Part shown: piece by piece, positions 18,093 to 28,380 of the stretch
How the letters are laid out: every line of letters begins with the position of its first letter
Numbering within the stretch: position 1 is the first letter of the stretch
Source: SAR86 cluster bacterium
GTDB taxonomy: Bacteria > Pseudomonadota > Gammaproteobacteria > Magnimaribacterales > D2472
Direction of reading: 5' to 3'
NCBI GenBank assembly: GCA_018607365.1
Contig: JABBBT010000054.1
Location: 1 to 35,798 of the forward strand
DNA length: 35,798 nucleotides
Made by a program: the position numbers and the translations under genes
The notes under the pieces: model-generated
Told to the model about the DNA's origin: nothing
The model's database searches: none
Seen by the model: only the letters and a program-made list of their open reading frames with translations

Positions 18093-20510
18093 TTGAAAAC
18101 ATTTAAAATTTATATTCTTGGGTTACTTTTATCAGCTCAACTTTTTTCCTTTGATGACTTTCTTGTAAGCGATATTAGAATTATAGGACTGCAAAGAGTC
18201 TCTACGGGGAGTATTTTTAATGTTATCCCAATAAGCGTTGGCGACAATATAGATCAAAGAAAATCAGCCGATATAACAAGATCACTTTTTGCTACAGAGC
18301 AATTTGATGACATTCAAATAGCTAAAGATGGCAATACATTAATTATTATTGTCCAAGAGAGGCCATCTATCTCAGCTATAGATATTTCTGGAAACAAAGC
18401 ATTAAAAACAGAACAATTACTAGAAAGTTTAGATGGCGTAGGGATTAAGGAAGGCGAGGTCTACAAAAGATCAACAGTTGAAAAAGTAAAATCTGAGCTA
18501 GTTAGGTCTTATGCATCAAATGGAAGGTATGGAGCAGGAGTTGATATTGAAGAAATCAAGAAACCTAGAAACAGAATAGAGCTTAATATCGAAGTTGATG
18601 AAGGTAAAAGTGCAACAATTGAAAGCATTAACATTATTGGTAATGAGCTTTTCTCAAATGAAGATTTATTAGATGGCTTTGAGTTGTCATCTGGTTCTAT
18701 TTTCTCTTTCCTTTCAAATGATAATGCGTACTCAAGAGAAAAATTAAAAGGTGATATTGAAAGCTTAGAATCATTTTATTTAAATAGGGGATATCTTAAA
18801 TTTTCTATAGAATCTTCAGAAATAAGCTTATCTAAAGATAAAAAATCTATCTTTATCAACTTTAATATTTTTGAAGGTGAGCAATATACTATCAACGATG
18901 TTGAGGTTGTTGGGGATTTACCTTTTGAAGATGAGGTTTATGAAGAGATAACTAATTCTTTGAAGGATAAAATTTATTCTCAAGCTCAAATAACTGGCAT
19001 TGAAGAGTTTTTTACAAATGTTTTAGGTAACCAAGGTTATGCTTTTGCTGAGGTAAGTGGCAACCCAGTTATTGATGATGATTCACAAGAGGTAAAGATT
19101 ACGTTTTCTGTGATGCCAGGAAAAAGAACGTATACAAGAAAAATTTTATTTACTGGTAACAACCTTACTCAAGATTATGTATTGCGAAGAGAGATGAGAC
19201 AGTTTGAAGGAGCCTGGTCCTCTGATAATAGTATTGAATCTGGAAAAGTAAGACTAGAAAGACTGGGTTATTTTAAAGAAGTAAATGTCGAAACTGTTCC
19301 CGTGGTAGGCACAGATGACCAAATAGATGTCATCTATAGTGTTGAAGAAGAAAATACTGGGTCTATTGGAGGTAATCTTGGTTATAGTGATTTTGGACTT
19401 ATGGTGGGTTTCAATCTGCAGGAACAGAATTTTTTAGGAACTGGAAATACTGTAGCTGTTGGAATTAACAAGAATGTTTATAGTGAGCAATATAATCTTT
19501 CATTCCTTGATCCTTTTGCTACAAAAGATGGGGTTAGTTTGGGCTATAATGCTTATTTTAGAGAAACAGATTATGGTGAATATAATGTTGCCAACTACCT
19601 TACAAATTCAAATGGTATTGGTATTCAATATGGATGGCCTATATCAGACACACAAAGGTTAAATCTAAGTCTTACTTATGACAAAACAGATATTAGTGTA
19701 GGGACACAGCCTGCAAGAGAGATATGGGACTTTGTAAATGCTGAAGGAAATGTATACGAAACTTTAAATCTTCAGACACAATGGCAAAGAGTCACCTTAA
19801 ATAGAGGTATGTATCCTACCGATGGTGCATCTACTGCTGTTAGTATTTCGGCAACAGTTCCAGGAAGTGATTTAAATTATTATCGAATCAACTTAAGACA
19901 AAAATTCTATCAGCCTCTTGGAAGAGGGCTTGTTTTTGGATTTAACGGCGAAATAGGATATCTATCTACCTTTGGCGATACGACAGAAACACCTTTCTTT
20001 CAAAATTTCTTTGCAGGTGGCCCAAGATCTCTTAGGGGTTTTGAATCAAATACATTGGGACCAAGAAGTACAGAGGCCCCATGTTATGAGTTCAATTATG
20101 CTGAAGGCATCTGCCCAAACTTAATTGATACAGATGGCGACGAAATACCTGATGAACCTTACTACAATCCATATGCCAATTCTGAATATAATAAAAGAGT
20201 TTCAATCGGCGGGAATGTAAAAGTTGAGGGTAGTTTGCAATTAATCTTCAGACTTCCATTTATTGAAGACCAGAGGTCAATGAGATCTGCTTTTTTCTTT
20301 GATTTTGGCAATGTATTTTCAGACAACTGTAAAGAGTATCAGTTTAATTGTTATAAACCATCAATTGATGATTTAAGATATTCTTATGGTGTAGGTATAA
20401 CATTTGTAACTGGTTTTGGGCCGATGAGTTTTGCAATATCAAAACCAACCAATGCTGGTCAGTATGAAGAGACAAAGCAATTTCAATTCACTGTAGGAAA
20501 TGTATTCTAA
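18093..20510 (+). CDS. bamA: Outer-membrane protein assembly factor BamA
   Basis: 805 aa (TTG start); POTRA repeats, GGPRSLRGFESNTLGP (L6 RGF motif), C-terminal Phe (FQFTVGNVF). Confidence 0.98.
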   Translation: MKTFKIYILGLLLSAQLFSFDDFLVSDIRIIGLQRVSTGSIFNVIPISVGDNIDQRKSADITRSLFATEQFDDIQIAKDGNTLIIIVQERPSISAIDISGNKALKTEQLLESLDGVGIKEGEVYKRSTVEKVKSELVRSYASNGRYGAGVDIEEIKKPRNRIELNIEVDEGKSATIESINIIGNELFSNEDLLDGFELSSGSIFSFLSNDNAYSREKLKGDIESLESFYLNRGYLKFSIESSEISLSKDKKSIFINFNIFEGEQYTINDVEVVGDLPFEDEVYEEITNSLKDKIYSQAQITGIEEFFTNVLGNQGYAFAEVSGNPVIDDDSQEVKITFSVMPGKRTYTRKILFTGNNLTQDYVLRREMRQFEGAWSSDNSIESGKVRLERLGYFKEVNVETVPVVGTDDQIDVIYSVEEENTGSIGGNLGYSDFGLMVGFNLQEQNFLGTGNTVAVGINKNVYSEQYNLSFLDPFATKDGVSLGYNAYFRETDYGEYNVANYLTNSNGIGIQYGWPISDTQRLNLSLTYDKTDISVGTQPAREIWDFVNAEGNVYETLNLQTQWQRVTLNRGMYPTDGASTAVSISATVPGSDLNYYRINLRQKFYQPLGRGLVFGFNGEIGYLSTFGDTTETPFFQNFFAGGPRSLRGFESNTLGPRSTEAPCYEFNYAEGICPNLIDTDGDEIPDEPYYNPYANSEYNKRVSIGGNVKVEGSLQLIFRLPFIEDQRSMRSAFFFDFGNVFSDNCKEYQFNCYKPSIDDLRYSYGVGITFVTGFGPMSFAISKPTNAGQYEETKQFQFTVGNVF

Positions 20511-20546
20511 TTAATATAAAATGGTCACACCAATTAAGGGGTTATT

Positions 20547-21083
20547 ATGAAAAACGTATTTAAATTTAATTTATTTTTAGTTCTGATCTTATCAGTACCA
20601 GCATTTGCTGTTGATGGAATGGCTGTAATAGATATGAGAACGGCTGTATTGTCTACTCAAGCAGCTGCAGATGCATTTAAGGCACTTGAAGAAGATGCTG
20701 ATTATGCTTCTAATCTTGAAGAAGCACAGTCTCTTCAAGCAGAAAGACAAAGTATTGCTGAAAATCTTCAGAAAGATTTAGAAACTTTATCTCAAGCAGA
20801 AATTGCTCAAATGCAAAAAGATATTCAAGACAAAGGCAAAGATCTAGAATTCTTAGCAGGCAAAATTCAACAAGCTCAAGAAGAAACAGCTCAGCAGGTC
20901 TTCTCTGCTAATGGTCAAGCAATGCAAAAAATTATTGGCGAGCTAATTCAGGCAAAGCAAATAAAAGTCCTTTTACAAAAAAATGACAATATTTTATTCA
21001 GTGACCCTGCATTAGATCTAACTGATGATGTTACATCTATGCTTGATGTTGCTGCATCAGGGGCTAATACTCAATCAGAGTAG
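20547..21083 (+). CDS. skp: OmpH/Skp-family periplasmic chaperone
   Basis: 178 aa; signal peptide, VIDMRTAVLSTQAA start and long coiled-coil; between bamA and lpxD. Confidence 0.92.
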   Translation: MKNVFKFNLFLVLILSVPAFAVDGMAVIDMRTAVLSTQAAADAFKALEEDADYASNLEEAQSLQAERQSIAENLQKDLETLSQAEIAQMQKDIQDKGKDLEFLAGKIQQAQEETAQQVFSANGQAMQKIIGELIQAKQIKVLLQKNDNILFSDPALDLTDDVTSMLDVAASGANTQSE

Positions 21084-22018
21084 TGTCCGAAGAGAAGAAT
21101 TTTACACTAGCTGAACTAGCAGAATACTCAAATTCTAAGGTTGTTGGCAATGGAAATGCTGTTGTCAATAACCTAGCTTCTATACAAAAATCTAACCCCA
21201 ATTCAATAACATTTCTTACTAACTTAAAATATAAAAGTTTTTTAAAAACTACCAAAGCTATAGCGATAGTTGTTGATGAAGATTTTGAAATAGAAGAGGG
21301 ATTGAATTATTTAAAATCAGATAATCCTTATGCAGTTTTTGCAAAACTGTCTTCACTTTTTAAAAAGCCCTCATATGATTTAGATAATCATATAATTCAT
21401 CCATCTGCAGTAATTTCTTCTTCATCTAAAATTGGAAACAATGTAACAATTGGAGCAAATGTTGTAATAGGACCTGGCTGTATTGTTGAAGATGATGTTG
21501 TCATTAAATCAAATAGTTCTCTTGTTCAGGATGTATATATAGGTAAAAATTCAATCATTCACAATAATTCAATTCTTGGTTCTGATGGTTTTGGTTATGC
21601 CCTATCAAAAGATGGGTATATTAAAATAGAGCAATTAGGCGGTTTAATTATAAAATCTAATGTTGAAATTGGAGCAGGCTGTACTATTGATAGAGGGGCT
21701 TTAGATGATACCGAAATTCATGATGGAGTTAAGTTAGATAATCAAGTTCATATTGCGCATAATGTAATTTTAGGAGCAAACTCTGCTATTGCAGCTTGTT
21801 GTGCTATTGCTGGCTCAACAACAATAGGAATGAATCTTCAAATGGGAGGTCTTTCAGGGATTTTAGGCCATCTCTCAATATGCGATAATGTTTCAGTCGG
21901 AGCTCATACACTTATAACAAAAAATATTAAAAAATCTGGTAACTATATAGGTATAATGCCTGCTCAAAATCAAAAAGACTGGGCTAAATCCTCAATCTTT
22001 ATTAAAAATAGAGGCTAA
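21083..22018 (+). CDS. lpxD: UDP-3-O-acylglucosamine N-acyltransferase
   Basis: 311 aa (GTG start); hexapeptide repeats, IDRGALDDTEIHDGVKLDNQVHIAHNV. Confidence 0.97.
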   Translation: MSEEKNFTLAELAEYSNSKVVGNGNAVVNNLASIQKSNPNSITFLTNLKYKSFLKTTKAIAIVVDEDFEIEEGLNYLKSDNPYAVFAKLSSLFKKPSYDLDNHIIHPSAVISSSSKIGNNVTIGANVVIGPGCIVEDDVVIKSNSSLVQDVYIGKNSIIHNNSILGSDGFGYALSKDGYIKIEQLGGLIIKSNVEIGAGCTIDRGALDDTEIHDGVKLDNQVHIAHNVILGANSAIAACCAIAGSTTIGMNLQMGGLSGILGHLSICDNVSVGAHTLITKNIKKSGNYIGIMPAQNQKDWAKSSIFIKNRG

Positions 22019-22019
22019 A

Positions 22020-22460
22020 ATGCTCGATTTCTATGATGAAATATCCACATTTCTTCCCCATAGGGAGCCATTTTTATTTATTGATGAAATAAAAAGTATT
22101 GATATTGGTAAATCTATTCATTGTATAAAACACAACTCGCCTGAAGAGGATTATTTTAGAGGCCACTTTCCCAATAACCCAATTATGCCTGGTGTACTTA
22201 TTCTTGAAGCACTAGCGCAAGCTTCTGGTATTTTGGGCTTTAAAACCCTAGAGAAGACTCCAGAAAGCGGATCTTTATATGTTTTTGCTGGAATAGATAA
22301 GGCAAGGTTTAGAAAAAGAGTAGGTCCAAATGATTCTATTGATCTTTTTAGTACAGTTGTTAATGAAAAAAGAGGTATATGGAAGTTTGAAACTAGAGCT
22401 GAGGTTGATGGTGAGTTAGCTTGTTCAGCAACAATCATGTGTGCGGATAGGAAGGTTTAA
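22020..22460 (+). CDS. fabZ: 3-hydroxyacyl-ACP dehydratase FabZ
   Basis: 146 aa; LPHREPFLFIDEI, GHFPNNPIMPGVLILEALAQASG. Confidence 0.98.
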   Translation: MLDFYDEISTFLPHREPFLFIDEIKSIDIGKSIHCIKHNSPEEDYFRGHFPNNPIMPGVLILEALAQASGILGFKTLEKTPESGSLYVFAGIDKARFRKRVGPNDSIDLFSTVVNEKRGIWKFETRAEVDGELACSATIMCADRKV

Positions 22461-23239
22461 TGAGTATTCATCCTTCATCAGTAATTAGTGATTCTGCCAA
22501 AATTGATCCTTCTGTAGAGATTGGTCCATTTTGTATTATTGGAGATGATGTTGAGATTGGGAGTGGATCATCTATTCTCAGTCATTCTATTTTAAAAGGT
22601 CCTACAAAAATAGGTAAAAATAATATTATTTACCAGTTCTCATCAATAGGTGAAGATACTCCTGATAAAAAATATAAAGGTGAGAAAACTGAACTTATTA
22701 TTGGTGACAATAATATTTTTAGAGAAGGGGTTACTATTCATAGAGGAACTGTTCAAGATAAGGCCGTTACAAAAATTGGAAATGATAATTTATTTATGGC
22801 GTATGCTCATGTTGCTCATGATTGCATAGTTGGGGATAGTAATGTTTTTGCCAATAGCGCAGGTATTGCTGGGCATGTTGAAGTTGGAAGTTTTGTAACT
22901 ATTGGTGGTTTTTCTGCCGTTCATCAATTTTGTATTTTGGGTGACTACTCTTTTGTTGGAATGAATTCATCTATCACCATGGATGTGCCTGCTTATGTAA
23001 AAGTAGCATCGAATCCTGCTAGAGTGATTGGCCTAAACTCTGTTGGCATGTCAAGAAATGAAATTTCTTCAGAATCTATCAGCCTCATTAAAAAAGCTTA
23101 TAAATTAGTTTATAAAAAGGGGTACAGGTTAGAAGATGCTATAAATAAGCTTGTTCTGCTATCAAAAGAAAGTGATGATAAGTTCTTAGATGCATTTATT
23201 AAATCAATTCAATCCTCTACCAGAGGCATTTTAAGATAA
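22460..23239 (+). CDS. lpxA: UDP-N-acetylglucosamine acyltransferase LpxA
   Basis: 259 aa; hexapeptide repeats, VTIHRGTVQ, AHVAHDCIVG, AVHQFCILG. Confidence 0.98.
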   Translation: MSIHPSSVISDSAKIDPSVEIGPFCIIGDDVEIGSGSSILSHSILKGPTKIGKNNIIYQFSSIGEDTPDKKYKGEKTELIIGDNNIFREGVTIHRGTVQDKAVTKIGNDNLFMAYAHVAHDCIVGDSNVFANSAGIAGHVEVGSFVTIGGFSAVHQFCILGDYSFVGMNSSITMDVPAYVKVASNPARVIGLNSVGMSRNEISSESISLIKKAYKLVYKKGYRLEDAINKLVLLSKESDDKFLDAFIKSIQSSTRGILR

Positions 23240-24361
23240 GTGCAAACAAAAAAAACTCTTAGAGTAGGCATCGTTGTTGGTGAACACTCAGGAGATCTCC
23301 TAGGTTCAGAGTTAGTTAAATCTTTAAAAAATGAAAATGATACGGACATTGAACTCTTCGGCATTGGTGGTCCAAAATTATCTGAATTAGGCCTTAAATC
23401 AGAATTTAATTTTAAAAAAATTAATGTAATGGGGTTGGTTGAGCCTCTCAAAAACTTTAGAGAGTTAAATAAGTTAAGAAAAAACCTAATAAGTTTATTT
23501 GTAGATAAAAAGATTGATTATTTTATTGGAGTTGATTCTCCTGACTTCAATATAACTATTCATAAACAGCTAAAGAAAAACGGGCTTACAAAAAATATCC
23601 AATTAGTTAGTCCATCTGTTTGGGTGTGGAGGCAGAACAGGCTCAAACACATTAGAAATTTTATAGACATGACTATATGCCTATTTAATTTTGAACATGA
23701 ATTTTATCAAAAAGAAAATTTAAAAAGTATTCACCTGGGGCATCCTTTCAGCCATCTCGAAAAAGGAAATAGGCAGGTTATTTATAATAAATATAATCTT
23801 TCTGCTGATAAGCATTATGTATCTATTCTTCCAGGTAGCAGAAAATCTGAAATCAATAACTTACTGCCAACATATATAGATTTCATTAAAGAGCATTCAG
23901 AAAAATATAGTAATTATGAATACCTTATTCCAGCTGTAGATAGCTCATCCATGAAAGATATTAAAAGCATGGTACCTCCATCACTCCCTATTCACGTTCA
24001 TAAAAATTGCTCAAACGAATTTTTATCAGTGTCTGACTATTCGATTGTCACATCAGGAACAGCTACTTTAGAGGCAGCTGTTCTAAGATGTAATCCAATA
24101 ATTTGTTATAAAACAAGCTTTATTAATTATGCGATTATTTCAAGAATGCTTAAGATAGATAATGTAGGCCTCCCAAATCTATTATTGGGGTCAAGAATTT
24201 TTCCTGAGTTAATCCAATCAGATTGTAATAAACAAAATTTAATGAAAGAAGCTGAAAAGATGCAACAGGGTTTCTGTCTTGATGATTATGCATTGAAACT
24301 TCAAAACTTGCTTCTTGGTGAGGGGTTTCAAGAAACTGCTAAAACAATTAGACGACTTTGA
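23240..24361 (+). CDS. lpxB: Lipid-A-disaccharide synthase
   Basis: 373 aa (GTG start); GIVVGEHSGDLLGSELV, VSPSVWVWRQNR, VSILPGSRKSEI, SGTATLEAAVL. Confidence 0.98.
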   Translation: MQTKKTLRVGIVVGEHSGDLLGSELVKSLKNENDTDIELFGIGGPKLSELGLKSEFNFKKINVMGLVEPLKNFRELNKLRKNLISLFVDKKIDYFIGVDSPDFNITIHKQLKKNGLTKNIQLVSPSVWVWRQNRLKHIRNFIDMTICLFNFEHEFYQKENLKSIHLGHPFSHLEKGNRQVIYNKYNLSADKHYVSILPGSRKSEINNLLPTYIDFIKEHSEKYSNYEYLIPAVDSSSMKDIKSMVPPSLPIHVHKNCSNEFLSVSDYSIVTSGTATLEAAVLRCNPIICYKTSFINYAIISRMLKIDNVGLPNLLLGSRIFPELIQSDCNKQNLMKEAEKMQQGFCLDDYALKLQNLLLGEGFQETAKTIRRL

Positions 24362-24903
24362 CTGAATTAATTGCTGGAGTAGATGAAGTGGGAAGAGGAT
24401 CTCTAGCAGGCCCAGTAATTGCTGCTGCTGTTATTTTAAAGAATAAAATTGAAGGTCTAGATGATTCAAAAAAACTTTCCAAAACTAAAAGAGAGCAATT
24501 AAATCAAAAAATTATTGAGAATTCTTTTTTTGCATATGGCTCTGCTTCTGTTGAGGAAATAGATGATATAAATATTCTACAAGCCTCTTTATTGGCAATG
24601 AAAAGAGCTATACTTAACTTACCAATTAGGCCTAACAAGGTTCTTGTTGATGGAACTCACAAGCCTGAAATAGACATATTAGTTGAAACTATTATTGGTG
24701 GAGATTCTTTGATTGCAGAAATAAGTGCTGCATCAATAATTGCTAAAGTTTATAGAGACGATCTAATGATGAAACAAGATGTTATTTACCCAAATTATGG
24801 CTTCGGACAGCATAAAGGCTATGGCACTCAAGTCCATATTGAAAATATAAGAACTCATGGCAGTTGCTTAATCCATAGAAAATCATTTAAAGGCACATCT
24901 TGA
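24358..24903 (+). CDS. rnhB: Ribonuclease HII
   Basis: 181 aa (TTG start); AGVDEVGRGSLAGPVIAAAV, DSKKLSKTKRE, SIIAKVYRDDLM. Confidence 0.97.
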   Translation: MTELIAGVDEVGRGSLAGPVIAAAVILKNKIEGLDDSKKLSKTKREQLNQKIIENSFFAYGSASVEEIDDINILQASLLAMKRAILNLPIRPNKVLVDGTHKPEIDILVETIIGGDSLIAEISAASIIAKVYRDDLMMKQDVIYPNYGFGQHKGYGTQVHIENIRTHGSCLIHRKSFKGTS

Positions 24904-27900
24904 GTATGAAGAACTCGTTTTCACATTTAAGAGTTTCTTCAGAATTTAGTATTACTCAGGGGCTTTTAACTATAAATCAAATTATCGATAGTGCTGTTAA
25001 GCACAATATTCCATCAGTAGCCCTAACTGATAAATCAAACATGTTTGGCCTTGTTAAATTTTTTAATAAATGTGAAGCCGCTGGCATTAAACCAATATCG
25101 GGATCATCTATAAGAGTAGCTTTTGATGAAGATGATCAGTCTCATGAACTTCTTTGTTTGGCAAAAACAAATCAAGGGCACAAGAACTTAATGAGAATAA
25201 TTTCTTCAGCTCACAATAATTATAATTTCCAAACCCCAATTATTGATTTTGCAAGCTTAATTGAATTAAAAGAAGACATAGTAGTTATATCTGGAGGTAA
25301 GGATAGTCATATCTTTAACCTACTTAAAAGAAATAAGACTGAAGATGCTGAAAAACGTGTAGACCAATTTCTAAAAGCTTTTGATGATGATTTTGTTCTA
25401 GAGGTACAAAGGACTAATAGGCTTGATGAAAATGAATATTTTGCCAATCTACTTCCTTTGTCATCTAAAAAAGGTATTCCAGTGATTGCAACTAATGATG
25501 TCTTATTTTCTAAAGAGGAAGACTTTGATATACATGAAACGAAAGTATGTATAAATACTGGAAAGACTTTAAATGATCCCAACAGAGAAAAGCTTTTTTC
25601 TAAAGAGCAGTACTTTAAATCATCAGCAGAAATGGAAGATTTATTTGATGGTTTTGATGAACTTATTTCAAATACTATTGAAATTTCTAAGAAATGTAAT
25701 GTATCTATCCATACTAAGAATTATTTCTTACCAGAATATCCAGTCCCCAAAGAACATGATTTTGACTCTTTCCTGGTAGATTTATCCAGCAAGAGACTGG
25801 ATGTATATATTAATAAATTCGATGATACTAAGACTAAAATCTACTTAGATAGGTTGAGATATGAGCTAGACCAAATAAAGACCATGGGGTTTTCTAGTTA
25901 TTTTTTAATTGTTTATGATTTTATTCAGTGGTCTAAAGATAATGATGTTCCTGTAGGTCCCGGAAGAGGCTCTGGAGCCGGATCTTTGGTTGCATTTGCA
26001 TTGGGAATCACAACTCTCGATCCACTTGAGCATGGGCTTCTTTTTGAAAGATTTCTAAATCCAGAAAGAATATCGATGCCAGATTTCGATATTGATTTCT
26101 GCATGGAAAAAAGAGATAAGGTCATAGATTATGTAAGTAATAAGTATGGCTCTGATGCAGTATCACAGATAGCGACATTCGGGACTATGGCCGCAAGAGC
26201 AGTTGTAAGAGATGTTGCAAGAGCTCTTGGTAAACCATACGCAGTTGGTGATAGGATTTCTAAAATGATTCCATTTGCCCCTGGAATGACTTTGGACAGA
26301 GCTAAGGAGGAGCAGCCAATTTTTGCCCAAGCCTCTAAAAATGATCCAGAAGTAAAAGAAATTGTTGAGCTTGCGTATAAGTTAGAAGGCATAGCTAGAA
26401 ATGTTGGAAAACATGCTGGTGGTGTTGTTATCGCCCCAGGAAGTATTTCAGACTTCTGCCCTATATATAATGACAGGCAATCCTCATCTGTGATGACTCA
26501 ATATGATAAAGACGATGTTGAAAAGATAGGTCTTGTAAAGTTCGACTTTCTTGGTTTAAGAACATTAACAGTAATTGATCGAGCAGTTAAATCAATAAAT
26601 GCAACTAAAAATGATAAAGATTTATTAGATTTAGATCAAATTCCTCTTAATGATCCAAAGGTATTTGAATTACTATCCTCTGGAAAGACTATGGCTGTTT
26701 TTCAATTAGAGTCTACAGGAATGAGAGCTCTTATAAAAAGCTTAAAGCCAACAAAATTTGAAGAGATTACAGCTTTATTGGCCTTGTATAGACCTGGTCC
26801 TCTTAATTCGGGAATGCATACTACTTTTGTAGATAGAAAGCATGGAAAAAGTCCTGTAGTTTATCCTCATGAGCTACTTGAGCCTGTATTGTCTGAGACA
26901 TATGGAGTAATTGTTTATCAGGAACAGGTTATGGAGGCTGCAAGAGTTCTAGCTGGCTACTCAATGGGTGAAGCAGATATATTAAGACGTGTAATGGGCA
27001 AAAAGAAAATTGAAGAAATGGAAGAACAAAGAGAGATTTTTATTAAAGGTTGTGAAGAAAAGTCTATTTCAAAAAATAAAGCTGAAAAAATATTTGAGCT
27101 AATAGAGCAATTTGCAGAATATGGTTTTAATAAATCTCATTCGGCTGCATATGCTGTGATTTCTTATCAGACTGCTTATCTAAAGACCTATTATCCTGAG
27201 CATTTCATGTCTGCTGTTTTATCAACTGAATTAGGTAATACAGACAAGATTCATGCTTTGATACAAGAATGTAAACGAATGGGCATCAATGTTCTTAACC
27301 CAAATATTCTATCAAGTGATAAACGCTTTTTAGTTAATGACAGCCAGGACATAGAGTATGGATTGGGGGCTATAAAAGGAGTAGCAGATTCTTTTATAAA
27401 GCATGTATGTCAGAAAAGAAAATCGGATGTTTTTAAGGATCTCTGGGATTTCTCAAATAAAACTGATATTAAGCTTGGTGGAAAAAAGTCATTAGAGGCG
27501 CTTTCTCAGTCTGGAGCATTTGATAGTATTGCTCCGTCTCGAACAATAGCAATTGCTTGTGTAGAGGATATGCTCAAAGGTAGTGCAAATGGTTCATCTG
27601 CAGAAGTTGCCCAAAATGGCGATTTATTTGCAACCATAAATCATGAATTCGATCCTTATGAAAAATACAAAAATACCTCAGATATGCCTTTAAGTGAGCT
27701 TTTAGCCTTAGAAAAAAAATCTCTTGGGTATTATTTATCTGGGCATCCGGTAAATGCAATCGAGGGCTCTATCAAGTCAATACGATCAAAGAAAATTTCT
27801 GATATTAGTCATGACACCAAAAGAGCTTCATTGGTGTGCTTAATAAATAGTGTGAGGCAAATAAAAGATAGAAAGGGCAAGCCATTAACTTTTATAAACT

Positions 27901-28346
27901 TTGATGATGGCACAGGCATTATGGATGGTGTTGTTGCTGGAGAAGCCTTAGAAGACTGTCATAATATCCTAAAAGAAGGCCAAATATTAGTTCTAAAAGG
28001 TGCTGTCGAAATTGATGACTTTAGATCTAAAGATCTTGGTGATGCAATGTATAGAATGAGAGTTAAAGAAGTCCATACGTTAGACTCTGAATTACTAAAA
28101 AAGGTTCTAAAGGTTGTTGTAAATATAGAGAAATCAGAATTATTATCCTTGGATAAGTTTTCAGAGAAATTAGATGAAATAGATGCTAGTTTTTGGAAAG
28201 AGGGATTGTGTCAGCTTCATATAAGAGTTTCAACAGATGAGTCTGAAGCTATAATTAATATTGGAGATAATTTTAAGTTTCTCCCGACTTTATCAAATAT
28301 TAGTTATTTAAAAGAACTATTTGGTAGTGAAGCTTTGGAGATATAA
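24900..28346 (+). CDS. dnaE: DNA polymerase III alpha subunit
   Basis: 1148 aa; PVGPGRGSGAGSLVAFALGIT, MPDFDIDFCMEKR, YGVIVYQEQVMEAARVLAGYS, FNKSHSAAYAVISYQTAYLK. Track start is TTG at 24900; an in-frame ATG lies 6 nt downstream. Confidence 0.98.
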   Translation: MSMKNSFSHLRVSSEFSITQGLLTINQIIDSAVKHNIPSVALTDKSNMFGLVKFFNKCEAAGIKPISGSSIRVAFDEDDQSHELLCLAKTNQGHKNLMRIISSAHNNYNFQTPIIDFASLIELKEDIVVISGGKDSHIFNLLKRNKTEDAEKRVDQFLKAFDDDFVLEVQRTNRLDENEYFANLLPLSSKKGIPVIATNDVLFSKEEDFDIHETKVCINTGKTLNDPNREKLFSKEQYFKSSAEMEDLFDGFDELISNTIEISKKCNVSIHTKNYFLPEYPVPKEHDFDSFLVDLSSKRLDVYINKFDDTKTKIYLDRLRYELDQIKTMGFSSYFLIVYDFIQWSKDNDVPVGPGRGSGAGSLVAFALGITTLDPLEHGLLFERFLNPERISMPDFDIDFCMEKRDKVIDYVSNKYGSDAVSQIATFGTMAARAVVRDVARALGKPYAVGDRISKMIPFAPGMTLDRAKEEQPIFAQASKNDPEVKEIVELAYKLEGIARNVGKHAGGVVIAPGSISDFCPIYNDRQSSSVMTQYDKDDVEKIGLVKFDFLGLRTLTVIDRAVKSINATKNDKDLLDLDQIPLNDPKVFELLSSGKTMAVFQLESTGMRALIKSLKPTKFEEITALLALYRPGPLNSGMHTTFVDRKHGKSPVVYPHELLEPVLSETYGVIVYQEQVMEAARVLAGYSMGEADILRRVMGKKKIEEMEEQREIFIKGCEEKSISKNKAEKIFELIEQFAEYGFNKSHSAAYAVISYQTAYLKTYYPEHFMSAVLSTELGNTDKIHALIQECKRMGINVLNPNILSSDKRFLVNDSQDIEYGLGAIKGVADSFIKHVCQKRKSDVFKDLWDFSNKTDIKLGGKKSLEALSQSGAFDSIAPSRTIAIACVEDMLKGSANGSSAEVAQNGDLFATINHEFDPYEKYKNTSDMPLSELLALEKKSLGYYLSGHPVNAIEGSIKSIRSKKISDISHDTKRASLVCLINSVRQIKDRKGKPLTFINFDDGTGIMDGVVAGEALEDCHNILKEGQILVLKGAVEIDDFRSKDLGDAMYRMRVKEVHTLDSELLKKVLKVVVNIEKSELLSLDKFSEKLDEIDASFWKEGLCQLHIRVSTDESEAIINIGDNFKFLPTLSNISYLKELFGSEALEI

Positions 28347-28380
28347 TTAAATCTTTTAAAAAGATTACATATAAAAATTT

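Noticed and set aside
22151-22438. 95-aa minus-strand ORF opposite fabZ
   Set aside because: Shadow of FabZ coding; no family motif.
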